64,000 nucleotides of DNA from an uncultured Christensenellaceae bacterium (GTDB lineage: Bacteria > Bacillota > Clostridia > Christensenellales > UBA3700), in the NCBI GenBank assembly GCA_944381365.1, contig CALWKW010000003.1, positions 62,001-126,000 on the forward strand, in the 5' to 3' direction. The position numbers and the translations under genes were made by a program. Positions 50,252-59,054 of this stretch are shown here, in pieces (position 1 is the first letter of the stretch; each line of letters opens with the position of its first letter). Below the pieces are notes generated by a model, which saw only the letters and a list, made by a program, of their open reading frames with translations, searched no databases and was not told the origin of the DNA.

Positions 50252-52180
50252 TTATTCCAATTCAAAAGCTCCTGTATACAATTGATAATACTGACCTTTC
50301 TTTGCAATCAATTCGTCATGACTGCCTCTTTCTATAATTCTGCCGTGGTCAAGCACTATTATTACATCGCTGTTTTGTACGGTAGACAATCTGTGTGCAA
50401 TTACGAATACCGTTCTGCCTTCCATAAGTCTGTCCATACCTTGTTGTACCAATGCTTCTGTACGGGTATCGATAGAAGATGTAGCTTCGTCCAAAATCAT
50501 TACGGGGGCATCTGCTACGGCCGCTCTTGCGATTGACAAAAGCTGTTTTTGTCCTTGCGAAAGATTTGCTCCGTCTCCCGTCAACATAGTATCATATCCG
50601 TTTGGCAATCTTTGTATGAAGTCATGAGCGTTGGCAAGCTTTGCGGCAGCAATACATTCTTCGTCAGTTGCGTCAAGTCTTCCGTATCTGATATTGTCCA
50701 TTATGGTACCTGTAAACAAATTGGTGTCTTGCAATACAATTCCCAAAGACCTTCTCAAATCGCCTTTTTTGATTTTGTTTATGTTGATTTTATCATATCT
50801 GATTTTTCCGTCAGCGATATCATAGAATCTGTTTATAAGATTGGTAATGGTTGTCTTGCCCGCACCCGTAGCTCCTACAAACGCAACTTTTTGACCGGGC
50901 TTTGCATGTATAGTAATATCATGCAAGACAATCTTCTCTTCGGTATATCCAAAATCCACTTCATTGAGCTCGATATCACCTGCAAGTCTTTCATAAGTAA
51001 TTGTTCCCTCTGCCTTGTGGGGATGTTTCCAAGCCCAAATACCTGTACGCTCCTCACACTCGACAAGTTGACCGTCCTCTTCTTTTGCATTGACGAGCGT
51101 GACATATCCTTCATCGAGTTCTGCCTGCTGGTCGAGAAGCTCAAATATTCTTCCCGCTCCCGCAGTAGCCATTACTACCGCATTGAGCTGTGATGATACC
51201 TGTCCGATATTCATGGTAAATTGTCTGCTCATTTGCAAGAATGCAATTATTGCACCCATACCTATTCCTACTTTATCCAAGCCCTTCAAACTGAGATTGG
51301 GAATTCCTGCTAGTACAAGCAAACCTCCTATTATCGCTACCAACACATAGAGTACATGTCCGATGTTGTTTATGGTAGGCATAAGGATATTACCGAATTT
51401 ATTAGCACTATCGCTATCTCTAAACAATTCTTCATTTATAGCATCGAAGTCTTTTTTGGATTGCTCCTCGTGGCAGAAAACTTTGATGACTTTCTGTCCG
51501 TTCATCATTTCTTCGACAAAGCCCTCTTCTTTACCCATAGATGCTTGCTGACGAATAAAGTATCTTGCACTTCTGCCGCCGACCGTCTTTGTCGTCCACA
51601 ACATGAATGCTACGCCCAAAAGTATGAGAAGAGTGAGCCATATACTCGAAGTAAGCATTGTGAAAAACAACATAAGTATTGCTATCATTGAGAAGTATGC
51701 CTGAGGAATACTTTGAGATATAAGCTGTCTCAAAGCATCGGTATCGTTTGTATAGCAGCTCATTATGTCGCCGTGATAGTGAGTATCAAAATATTTGATA
51801 GGCAAAGACTGCATCTTGTTGAACATATCTTTTCTGACATGCATCAAAAATCCTTGCGTGACCGATGCCATTATTCTTGTATATATAAATCCACAGATGA
51901 TTCCAAGAACATATATACCTATAAGCAAAAACATCATCGTAAAGAGTTTTGTCTTGACAGATTCATATCCGTTTGCAATTCCAGGGAGAATTACATCGTC
52001 CACCAAAGCTTCGATAAATATAGATGAGCTCATTGCCGCCATAGCATTTACTGTGATACAGATAAATACTGCTATAAACTGAATTTTATAATACTTGAAC
52101 ATGTATCCGAGCAATCTGCCCAATACCGCCATAGTACCAGGTTTTTTATTCTGTGCTTTCATCATTGCTTTTTTAGTCAT
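50252..52180 (-). CDS. ABC exporter half-transporter (multidrug/lipid type), subunit B
   Basis: One half of a heterodimeric exporter, 642 aa: about six membrane segments (20-330) followed by an ATPase domain with Walker A GATGAGKTT, signature LSQGQKQLLSIARA, Walker B VMILDEATSSID and H-loop IAHRLS. A ~45-residue insert sits between the membrane and ATPase parts (LVNAKEEDGQLVECEERTGI). ATG 52180 overlaps the stop of the partner gene by 8 bases (ATGACTAA) and has GGAGGG upstream; the frame open to 52204 begins before that site. It is the last gene of the marR-ABC-ABC operon. Substrate probably drugs or lipids, as in similar MarR-linked pairs. Confidence 0.93.
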   Translation of the reverse strand: MTKKAMMKAQNKKPGTMAVLGRLLGYMFKYYKIQFIAVFICITVNAMAAMSSSIFIEALVDDVILPGIANGYESVKTKLFTMMFLLIGIYVLGIICGFIYTRIMASVTQGFLMHVRKDMFNKMQSLPIKYFDTHYHGDIMSCYTNDTDALRQLISQSIPQAYFSMIAILMLFFTMLTSSIWLTLLILLGVAFMLWTTKTVGGRSARYFIRQQASMGKEEGFVEEMMNGQKVIKVFCHEEQSKKDFDAINEELFRDSDSANKFGNILMPTINNIGHVLYVLVAIIGGLLVLAGIPNLSLKGLDKVGIGMGAIIAFLQMSRQFTMNIGQVSSQLNAVVMATAGAGRIFELLDQQAELDEGYVTLVNAKEEDGQLVECEERTGIWAWKHPHKAEGTITYERLAGDIELNEVDFGYTEEKIVLHDITIHAKPGQKVAFVGATGAGKTTITNLINRFYDIADGKIRYDKININKIKKGDLRRSLGIVLQDTNLFTGTIMDNIRYGRLDATDEECIAAAKLANAHDFIQRLPNGYDTMLTGDGANLSQGQKQLLSIARAAVADAPVMILDEATSSIDTRTEALVQQGMDRLMEGRTVFVIAHRLSTVQNSDVIIVLDHGRIIERGSHDELIAKKGQYYQLYTGAFELE

Positions 52181-54098
52181 TGTCTTTGCCCTCCTTTGCC
52201 GCATCTTTTTCTACGGCCTTTTTGGAAGAAGACTTCTTAGAGCCGACCTTGGAAGCTGAAGACTTCTTTGTCGAAGTTTTTGCTTTTGTTTTGTCAGCTT
52301 TTTGTCCTTGGGACTTTTTAGGTTGTACCTTTGTTTTTATCTTAGCGGGGGCTTCTACTTCTTCAGCCTGAGAATTTTGCTTGTTCTGAGCATAATATAC
52401 TTCCTGATAAATAGGATTTCTTGCAAGCAATTCTTCATGCGTACCCATATCGCTTATTTCGCCGCTGTTCATTGTGATGATGATATCGGCATCTTGTACA
52501 GAAGCTACTCTCTGAGCTATAATAAATTTGGTAGTATCGGGAATTTCTTCTCTAAAAGCCTTTCTTATCAATGCGTCAGTCTTTGTATCAACAGCACTTG
52601 TAGAATCATCCAAAATCAATACCTTAGGCTTTTTGAGCAAAGCTCTTGCAATACAAAGTCTTTGTTTTTGTCCGCCTGACACATTGCTTCCGCCTTGCTC
52701 GATATATGTATCGTATTTGTCGGGGAAACTCATAATAAAGTCATGTGCCTGAGCTTGTTTGCAGGCATTGATCAATTCCTCGTCCGTAGCATCGGGATTG
52801 CCCCATCTGAGGTTTTCTTTTATAGTACCCGAAAAAAGCACATTCTTTTGCAATACTACTGCTACCTGATTTCTTAAAGATTCAAGGTCATAGTCTTTGA
52901 CATTTATTCCTCCGACATAGACAGCTCCTTCCGTAGCGTCATACAATCTCGGTATAAGGTTGACAAGCGAAGTCTTGCTGCTGCCCGTTCCGCCGAGAAT
53001 ACCTACCGTCATACCCGATTTTATATTGAGATTTATGTTCTTCAAAGCACATCCGGGGGCATTTTTGTTGTATTTAAAAGTCACATTCTCAAATCTTACA
53101 TCGCCGTTTTTTACTTCCTTGACAGCGTCTTTGTCAGGATTTTTCAAATCGCTTTCTTCAAGCATAACTTCTACAATACGCTTTGTTGATGTCTTGGATA
53201 TAGATATCATTACAAGTACCATGCTGAACATTGTCAAAGATGACAATATCTGCGATGCGTATACGATAAGGCTGGATATTTCATTTGAGTTGTTTTGTCC
53301 GTTTTTAATGCCCACTATCGTACCCAAAAAGCAAATCAAAGTGATAGCTGCCCACATACAGAACTGCATAATAGGCTGTGTGAGAGCTATTATCTTTTCG
53401 CCCTTGACAAAATCTCTTCTTACATCTTCGGCAGACTTGGAGAATTTTTCTTTTTCATAGCTGTCTCTTACATAAGACTTTACTACTCTTATGCCCTTGA
53501 TATTTTCCTGAACAGATTCGTTCATTGCATCGTATTTTTTGAATACTCTGTTGAAAATAGGATCAACAAGCTTGAATATTACAAGAAGACTTATGCCGAG
53601 TATAGGAATAAGTGCAAGGAAAATCAATGACACTTTATGATTGATAAGAAATGCCATGATAAGCGAAAATACAAGCATAACAGGACATCTGACTCCTACA
53701 CGCACTATCATCATATAAGCATTCTGCACATTGGTGACATCGGTGGTCATTCTCGTGACAAGGCTGGGGGCTGAAAATTTATCGATATTGGAAAAAGAGA
53801 AATCCTGTATTTTATAATACATGTCCTTTCTCAGATTTTTTGCAAAACCCGCCGAAGCCGTAGCAGCATACTTTCCTGCAAGCATACCGAAAAGCAGTCC
53901 AAAACCTGCCATTACAATCAATATCGCACTATAAATCAAAATATTGGACAATGTATTGTCCTTTTCGATTACATCAATCATCTTGACCATATAGTACGGT
54001 ATAAGACATTCCATCAGCACTTCGAGCGAAACAAAAATAGGCGATAGTATCGACTCTTTTTTGTACTCTCTTATGCTCTTTGACAGCATTTTTAACAT
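52173..54098 (-). CDS. ABC exporter half-transporter, subunit A, with Lys/Ser tail
   Basis: Partner half, 641 aa: six membrane segments (about 15-310) and an ATPase domain with GGTGSSKTSL in place of the usual Walker A GxxGxGKS/T, signature VSGGQKQRLCIARA, Walker B VLILDDSTSAVD and IAQRVA at the H-loop position. DDS instead of DE in Walker B and Q for the H-loop His mark a degenerate nucleotide site, common in one half of heterodimeric exporters. The last ~65 residues are Lys/Ser/Ala-rich (KSQGQKADKTKAKTSTKKSS...). It is encoded 28 bases behind marR. Confidence 0.93.
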   Translation of the reverse strand: MLKMLSKSIREYKKESILSPIFVSLEVLMECLIPYYMVKMIDVIEKDNTLSNILIYSAILIVMAGFGLLFGMLAGKYAATASAGFAKNLRKDMYYKIQDFSFSNIDKFSAPSLVTRMTTDVTNVQNAYMMIVRVGVRCPVMLVFSLIMAFLINHKVSLIFLALIPILGISLLVIFKLVDPIFNRVFKKYDAMNESVQENIKGIRVVKSYVRDSYEKEKFSKSAEDVRRDFVKGEKIIALTQPIMQFCMWAAITLICFLGTIVGIKNGQNNSNEISSLIVYASQILSSLTMFSMVLVMISISKTSTKRIVEVMLEESDLKNPDKDAVKEVKNGDVRFENVTFKYNKNAPGCALKNINLNIKSGMTVGILGGTGSSKTSLVNLIPRLYDATEGAVYVGGINVKDYDLESLRNQVAVVLQKNVLFSGTIKENLRWGNPDATDEELINACKQAQAHDFIMSFPDKYDTYIEQGGSNVSGGQKQRLCIARALLKKPKVLILDDSTSAVDTKTDALIRKAFREEIPDTTKFIIAQRVASVQDADIIITMNSGEISDMGTHEELLARNPIYQEVYYAQNKQNSQAEEVEAPAKIKTKVQPKKSQGQKADKTKAKTSTKKSSASKVGSKKSSSKKAVEKDAAKEGKDND

Positions 54099-54125
54099 AT
54101 ATACCTCACAAAAATTTTATTCTAA

Positions 54126-54557
54126 TTAAATTTTTTCTATATTTGCTTTGATTTTGTACAATAGCTCAAAAAACTTTTCTATATCCTCTTCGCTCAAATC
54201 GCTTTTCAAAATTTGTTCTGTCCTGTTGAGTTCTTTTATCACTTCTTCATGCACCTCAACTCCCTTGCTTGTCAAAACGACTTTTTTATATCGTCCGTCC
54301 GACTTGGTCTGTTCTCTGGATATAAGACCATTTTTCTCAAGGGTATTGATAAGTGAAGTCACGCTTGACTTTCTTATCCCTATTTCTTCCTCGATATCCT
54401 TCTGAAAGACATCTTCGTTTCTGTGAAGATACAAAAATCCCAGTACATAACCGCATCCGCCCCTCAAATCATTTTGTTGAAAGGTGGGAAGAGAATTGAT
54501 GTGTCTTTTAAGTTGATTGCTTGTAGACCTTAGCTCAAAGCCTATTGTTTTTTCCAT
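54126..54557 (-). CDS. MarR-family transcriptional regulator
   Basis: Winged-helix repressor of 143 aa, first gene of the operon with the ABC exporter pair. The DNA-binding part is DVFQKDIEEEIGIRKSSVTSLINTLEKNGLISREQTKSDGRYKKVVLTSKG, with the DxR wing motif (SDGR). It probably senses a drug-like ligand of the exporter. ATG 54557 has GGGATG upstream. A perfect 18-base palindrome between promoter and gene is the likely operator. Confidence 0.93.
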   Translation of the reverse strand: MEKTIGFELRSTSNQLKRHINSLPTFQQNDLRGGCGYVLGFLYLHRNEDVFQKDIEEEIGIRKSSVTSLINTLEKNGLISREQTKSDGRYKKVVLTSKGVEVHEEVIKELNRTEQILKSDLSEEDIEKFFELLYKIKANIEKI

Positions 54558-54577
54558 TTTTACATCCCGATAAAAAT

Positions 54578-54595
54578 TAGTTAGATATCTAACTA
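54578..54595. promoter_or_regulatory. MarR operator, perfect 18-base palindrome
   Basis: TAGTTAGAT-ATCTAACTA lies between the predicted transcription start (~54604) and the marR ATG (54557). Size, symmetry and position are typical for MarR autoregulation. Confidence 0.85.
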
Positions 54596-54610
54596 TCCAA
54601 GTCCAAATCT

Positions 54611-54639
54611 ATTATATTTACTTAAAAATTTATTGTCAA
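54611..54639 (-). promoter_or_regulatory. Consensus promoter of the marR-exporter operon
   Basis: TTGACA (54634-54639), 17 bases, TATAAT (54611-54616) on the minus strand. Confidence 0.88.
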
Positions 54640-54729
54640 CAAAATGATTGTAAAAATATGTAAAGTTTTATTAAATATTATATTAATCTATTTGATAATA
54701 CAGAATTCAAAGCTTTAATAGATAATAAA

Positions 54730-54756
54730 AAAACAAGGCACAAGACCTTGTTTTTT
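54730..54756 (-). terminator. Terminator of the DUF6512-like gene
   Basis: AAACAAGG (54731-54738) pairs with CCTTGTTT (54746-54753), with T runs on the minus strand. Confidence 0.85.
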
Positions 54757-54763
54757 TATTTCA

Positions 54764-55279
54764 TCATTTCGTAGGGTCATCAAATATTATCCAATCGGGA
54801 GGATTGTAGGTAAAAGTCATAAAGCATATTATAATGACGGCAATACCTATAATCGAGAGAAAGTTCAATGCCCTCATATATTGACTTTTGAATATAGCCA
54901 TTGCTACAAGAAAACCTATAATTACCGACAAAATAAATATTACGATATCTATTGCTATAATGGATTTTCCCGCAATAGCCGTATAGCCGTAAAACATCGC
55001 AGGAATAAGCAAAATTACGCTCAGCATAGCAAGGAAGAAACCTGCAAAATAGTTGTTTATGCCTTTGACAAAAACACCTGCTATGATAAAGTACAAAAAC
55101 ATCGGAAAGAGTGCAAGTTTTATGTGTTCCCACACACTTTCGTTTGTGGCAAAAAACAAACCTACTACATAATTATTGCCTGACCACTCATAGAAAAAAT
55201 GTCCTAATGTGCCAAGAGTCAAAGTAAAAATTATGCCGAAGAATGTAAAGAGCTTCAAAGATTTAGAAGATTTTGACAT
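54764..55279 (-). CDS. DUF6512-like membrane protein
   Basis: A 171-aa membrane protein with five to six hydrophobic segments. The conserved-looking stretch LGHFFYEWSGNNYVVGLFFATNESVWEHIKLALFPMFLYF, with charged residues between the first two segments, fits a widespread Clostridia family of unknown function that I recall as DUF6512. The C-terminus has FTYNPPDWIIFDDP. ATG 55279 follows GAGGTCTAT. It is a single gene with its own terminator; no role is suggested by neighbours. Confidence 0.7.
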   Translation of the reverse strand: MSKSSKSLKLFTFFGIIFTLTLGTLGHFFYEWSGNNYVVGLFFATNESVWEHIKLALFPMFLYFIIAGVFVKGINNYFAGFFLAMLSVILLIPAMFYGYTAIAGKSIIAIDIVIFILSVIIGFLVAMAIFKSQYMRALNFLSIIGIAVIIICFMTFTYNPPDWIIFDDPTK

Positions 55280-55435
55280 ATAGACCTCACATAATATTGA
55301 TATTTTTAATAATATAAGTATATGCGTATAGAATATTTTTATCAGACATTATAATTTGTACACTTTAAGGAAATTATATGAATATAAATATAAATGAACA
55401 AATACAAACATTTTAAAAAAATTAAATAAAAACTC

Positions 55436-55464
55436 TTGACAATCGGAGATTTTTACATTAATAT
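55436..55464 (+). promoter_or_regulatory. Promoter of tRNA-Asn
   Basis: TTGACA (55436-55441), 17 bases, TAATAT (55459-55464), about 20 bases upstream of the tRNA. Confidence 0.75.
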
Positions 55465-55486
55465 AAATATGCTTAACGCAAGATAA

Positions 55487-55562
55487 GCCCTTATAGCTCA
55501 GTCGGTAGAGCATGCGGCTGTTAACCGCAGTGTCATAGGTTCGAGTCCTATTGAGGGCGCCA
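55487..55562 (+). tRNA. tRNA-Asn(GTT)
   Basis: A 76-base cloverleaf with encoded CCA. The acceptor stem GCCCTTA/TGAGGGC closes fully with one G-T pair, the D-arm has AGCTCAGTCGGTAGAGC, the anticodon GTT is at 55520-55522 in a CTGTTAA loop, and the T-arm has GGTTCGAGTCC. A stand-alone gene with its own promoter and terminator. Confidence 0.98.
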
Positions 55563-55564
55563 TA

Positions 55565-55597
55565 AAAAAGTACCACATTTTGTGGTACTTTTTTTAT
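55565..55597 (+). terminator. Terminator of tRNA-Asn
   Basis: AAAAGTACCACA pairs with TGTGGTACTTTT around a TTTT loop, followed by T. Confidence 0.93.
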
Positions 55598-55656
55598 GCT
55601 CTCATAGACTCACATCTATGCTTCTGCTCGTAAAAAGCCTGCATCGCTGTTAACTG

Positions 55657-55703
55657 GTAAAAGCGTATAGAAAACAATCCTGTGAATTGTTTTTAGCTTT
55701 TAC
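55657..55703. other. Long imperfect hairpin in a non-coding stretch
   Basis: GTAAAAGC (55657-55664) pairs with GCTTTTAC (55696-55703) and AAAACAAT (55671-55678) with ATTGTTTT (55686-55693), separated by a small internal loop. No T run follows. It lies in the 333-base gap between tRNA-Asn and the XRE gene; the rest of the gap shows no gene apart from the next promoter. Confidence 0.55.
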
Positions 55704-55880
55704 GGGACAAACTTCCAAACTTTCAATCTACCCTCAAACTTTCTCTTTGTCCCCGATAGTGTCATAAATATTTATCAAATTTTTTATATTTTTTCATACT
55801 ATCTATGTCAAAAACCTTGTCTATGAATCATAGAATCGCTTGTTTTTGTTTGCAAAGCCTTCTATAATTTTAAGACACTA

Positions 55881-55910
55881 TTGACAGTGATTTTTCCATT
55901 ATGTTATATT
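55881..55910 (+). promoter_or_regulatory. Promoter of the membrane-bound XRE regulator
   Basis: TTGACA (55881-55886), 18 bases, TATATT (55905-55910); short leader with GGAGGAAAGAG before the ATG at 55931. Confidence 0.75.
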
Positions 55911-55930
55911 GAAACTGCGGAGGAAAGAGT

Positions 55931-57330
55931 ATGGCTAACAATATAGGAAAACAACTTGCTTCTTTGAGAAAAGAAAAAGGATATACTCAAAAACAAGTCG
56001 CCGAAATGCTCAATATCTCAAACAAAACATTGAGCAGCTGGGAAGTAGGCAATACAATGCCCGATTTGATTATGCTTCCTAAGATAGCCGATATATACGA
56101 GGTTTCGTGTGACGAATTGTTGAGAGAGGACAATATATATATGAATATTCTCCTATGCACTCTTGCGATAGTTTTTCACATAATGATATCACAAGCATTG
56201 ACGAGAAACAAAACTATGATATTCAAATCGCTGTCACACGAGTGAAAAAAATGAACGCAGTTTATGCAGTATATATATTGCTTTATATATTCATAATTCC
56301 GCTTACATTGACAACGGCTACTTTTACTGCGTTGACAATAAACAATCACATATCTTATATATGGCTCGCTCTGCCTTTTGCAGGTGCTGTACTTATATTA
56401 TATATTACAGGAGTTGCTCTTAATTGCAAAACTTTTAGACTATCCCAAGACTTCACTCTAGTAAATAATTTTAAAAACATCCGCTACAAATTTGCTATGT
56501 CCAATTTGTGCATCATTATAAGCAGTATGATAATGGCATATATTACACACTTAATGCCTATCAGCTTGAGTATGTATATATTCCCTTTGGCATTCTATTT
56601 TTCTGTGGCAGGAATTATTGCTCTTATATTCATATATGCCGATAAAAAGATAAAAATAAAAAAATCACAGGAAGAAGAACAACAAATACACAAAAAATCT
56701 TTTAAGACTTTCCGCACCATAAACAAAATCTCCGGTGGTGCATTGTGTGTTATCTTAATAATTATGTGCACAATAATAGGTATTTTATTTGCCCAAACCA
56801 CAAAAGACCGTGTCTATAAAACATATACAAATTATACTGAGGCAATAGAGCAAATACAGCAATGCTCAGATATATCCGATTATTTGATTATCAGCAAAGA
56901 ATACAATCCGAAAAACTCATTTTTCGAGATATGTCTTGCACCTCAAGAGGGAGATACTCTATCCAGATTTGATATCGAAGATAAATTCGGAGATTATGAT
57001 TATGATATCAAAGATAACAATACTTTTGTACTGAAGTTAGAATATCTAATCCTCGATACACCTGACGGCAAAATAAACTACTATGTCGCAAATCCGAGCG
57101 TGATGGACGGAGGCAAAATCGTTGTCAACAAAGACGGTACTTATTCTATCCATTGCAACAACGATCCTTTCTCTACAGGTCTTTCTCAATTGTTTTTAAT
57201 ATTTGTAGGAGCGTTTCTCACCTTCATATTTATATCAATTTCTATATTATGTACTATAATAAGCACCATAATATACGACTCTAGATATTATAAAAAGCGA
57301 CAATTAAAATCTCTTCAAAAAACGGCATAA
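55931..57330 (+). pseudogene. XRE-family regulator with membrane domain, split by a frameshift in an (AT)5 tract
   Basis: Two overlapping frames look like one gene. The first (55931-56245) gives a full Cro-type HTH (LASLRKEKGYTQKQVAEMLNISNKTLSSWEVGNTMPDLIMLPKIADIYEVS) ending in CDELLREDN, then nonsense. The second, in another frame from about 56143 to 57330, continues naturally with EYSPMHSCDSF and SIDEKQNYDIQ, then several membrane segments, a charged cytoplasmic loop and a C-terminal external domain. The switch falls in (AT)5 at 56133-56142; removing one AT joins the frames into a single protein of about 465 aa. It may be a true broken or phase-variable gene, or a sequencing error. The membrane-HTH layout suggests a signal-sensing regulator. 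Confidence 0.75.
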
Positions 57331-57369
57331 TAAGTCAATAAATTTATCTTTTATAATTGCACAACAAAA

Positions 57370-57401
57370 ATAAAGCGGAACTAGAAGTTCCGCTTTTTCA
57401 T
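57370..57401. terminator. Bidirectional terminator between convergent genes
   Basis: AAAGCGGAAC (57372-57381) pairs with GTTCCGCTTT (57387-57396), with A and T flanks. Confidence 0.92.
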
Positions 57402-57410
57402 TTATTAAAA

Positions 57411-59054
57411 TCAGTCTAGTTCATATACCAAAGCTTCGTATTCTCTCAAAGTCATGTTTTGCAAGGTTTCGGGAGAATCCTTATAGTTGGACAATACCAG
57501 CTTGCAATCGGTATAAAGCAATTTATCGGGTGTCCTGAATTTCTTAGGCTTGTTTTTGTAGTTTACGATGACGATAATCTTTTTGCCGTTGTACTCTCGC
57601 ATATAAGCAAAAATGTTTTTGTCTTCGGGATAGATGAGCTCAAATCCGCCTTTTATTATTACCTCATTGCCCTTTCTGTATTTTATTGCTTTGCGATAAT
57701 AATTGAGAAGGCTGTCCTCTCGCTTTTCGCTTTCCTCGACATTTATCTCTTTGTAATTGGGATTTAGCTTCATCCAAGGCTCAGAAGTCGAAAAGCCTGC
57801 ATATTTTTTATCAGACCATTGCATAGGAGTTCTGGCATGATCTCTTGCTCTTCTGTTCATTACCTTTTTCACATAAGGCATAAGCAAAGGACAAATCTTT
57901 TTGACAAGTTCAAAAACTCTTAATGACGCAATGTCTTTGAATTCTTCTTCCTCAAAATGACAATTCGTCATTCCGATTTCCTGTCCCTGATAAATATAGG
58001 GAGTCGCTCTCAAAAACAATGTCGCTGTGGCAAGTGCCATACCAGCCTGCTCTCTCTTGTCCTTATAATCTCCTACAAACCTTGGCAGACATCTGGGCTG
58101 GTCATGATTTTCAAGATATATCGTAGGCTGACAAGTCTTGGGAAGTCCTTGCCATCTTGCCAAAATTTGTTTGTATTTTACCAAATCGAATTTGCTGGGC
58201 AAAAATCCCATTTTGTAGTCGATTTGCATGTGGTCAAAAGAAAATACAGAGTCAAGCTCTCCTACACTTTCGTCAATGCTTTCTGTCGCATTGTCGGGAG
58301 TAATGCCTATGGCTTCGCCTACCGTCATCGAATCGTATCTTGAAAAACTTCTTTCGTTGAGTTCATGGATATATTCATGATAATGAGGTCCGACTATATA
58401 AGACGAACTGCCATTGGGATATCCTTCTTTTTTGGATATATAAGTGATGACATCGCACCTGAATCCGTCCACTCCCAAATCAAACCAATAGTTGCAGATA
58501 TCTGCTACTTCTTGTCGCACTTTGGGATTGTCCCAATTCAAATCAGGCTGTTTTTTTGAGAATAAATGCAAATACCATTCTCCGCTTTTTTCATCATATT
58601 CCCAAGCAGGTCCGACAAAACTCGACTTCCAATTATTGGGCGGTTTTTTACCGTTCTTTCCTCTGCCTTTTTGCCATATATAATAATCTCTGTATTCGCT
58701 GTCTTTGTTTCTGCTTTCGACAAACCATTTGTGCTCATCACTAGTATGATTGACCACAAGATCCATTATGAGTTTTATGCCTCGCTCGTGCATGCCGTTT
58801 ATCATCTCTTTCCAATCGTCAAGCGTGCCAAACTCATCCATTATATCTCTATAATCGCTTATGTCATAGCCGTTGTCGTCATTGGGCGATTTGTAGACAG
58901 GCGACAGCCATACCGCATCCACGCCAAGGCTTTTGATATAATCGAGTTTTGATATAATACCTCTTATATCCCCTATACCGTCCCCGTTGCCGTCACAGAA
59001 GCTACGAGGATAAATCTGGTAAATTACCGCATCCTTGTACCATCTAGTTTTCAT
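57411..59054 (-). CDS. GH13 alpha-glucosidase (oligo-1,6-glucosidase type)
   Basis: Intracellular alpha-glycosidase of 547 aa with no signal peptide. It likely hydrolyses isomalto-oligosaccharides, or related alpha-glucosides such as sucrose or trehalose-6-phosphate. Motifs: DAVIYQIYPRSFCDGNGDGIGD at the start, DLVVNHTSDEH, QPDLNWDNP, GFRCDVI with nucleophile D201 (Cys replaces the usual Met), GEAIG with acid/base E247, and LENHDQPR with D318. ATG 59054 has GAGGAGG upstream and overlaps the end of comF by 11 bases; the frame is open to 59162 but has no better start. It is thus cotranscribed with comF. No sugar transporter is adjacent. Confidence 0.92.
   Translation of the reverse strand: MKTRWYKDAVIYQIYPRSFCDGNGDGIGDIRGIISKLDYIKSLGVDAVWLSPVYKSPNDDNGYDISDYRDIMDEFGTLDDWKEMINGMHERGIKLIMDLVVNHTSDEHKWFVESRNKDSEYRDYYIWQKGRGKNGKKPPNNWKSSFVGPAWEYDEKSGEWYLHLFSKKQPDLNWDNPKVRQEVADICNYWFDLGVDGFRCDVITYISKKEGYPNGSSSYIVGPHYHEYIHELNERSFSRYDSMTVGEAIGITPDNATESIDESVGELDSVFSFDHMQIDYKMGFLPSKFDLVKYKQILARWQGLPKTCQPTIYLENHDQPRCLPRFVGDYKDKREQAGMALATATLFLRATPYIYQGQEIGMTNCHFEEEEFKDIASLRVFELVKKICPLLMPYVKKVMNRRARDHARTPMQWSDKKYAGFSTSEPWMKLNPNYKEINVEESEKREDSLLNYYRKAIKYRKGNEVIIKGGFELIYPEDKNIFAYMREYNGKKIIVIVNYKNKPKKFRTPDKLLYTDCKLVLSNYKDSPETLQNMTLREYEALVYELD

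Noticed and set aside
55349..55576. Minus-strand ORF across the tRNA-Asn gene
   Set aside because: Its NRTRTYDTAVNSRMLYRLSY-like sequence is the well-known spurious translation of an antisense tRNA; the tRNA explains it.
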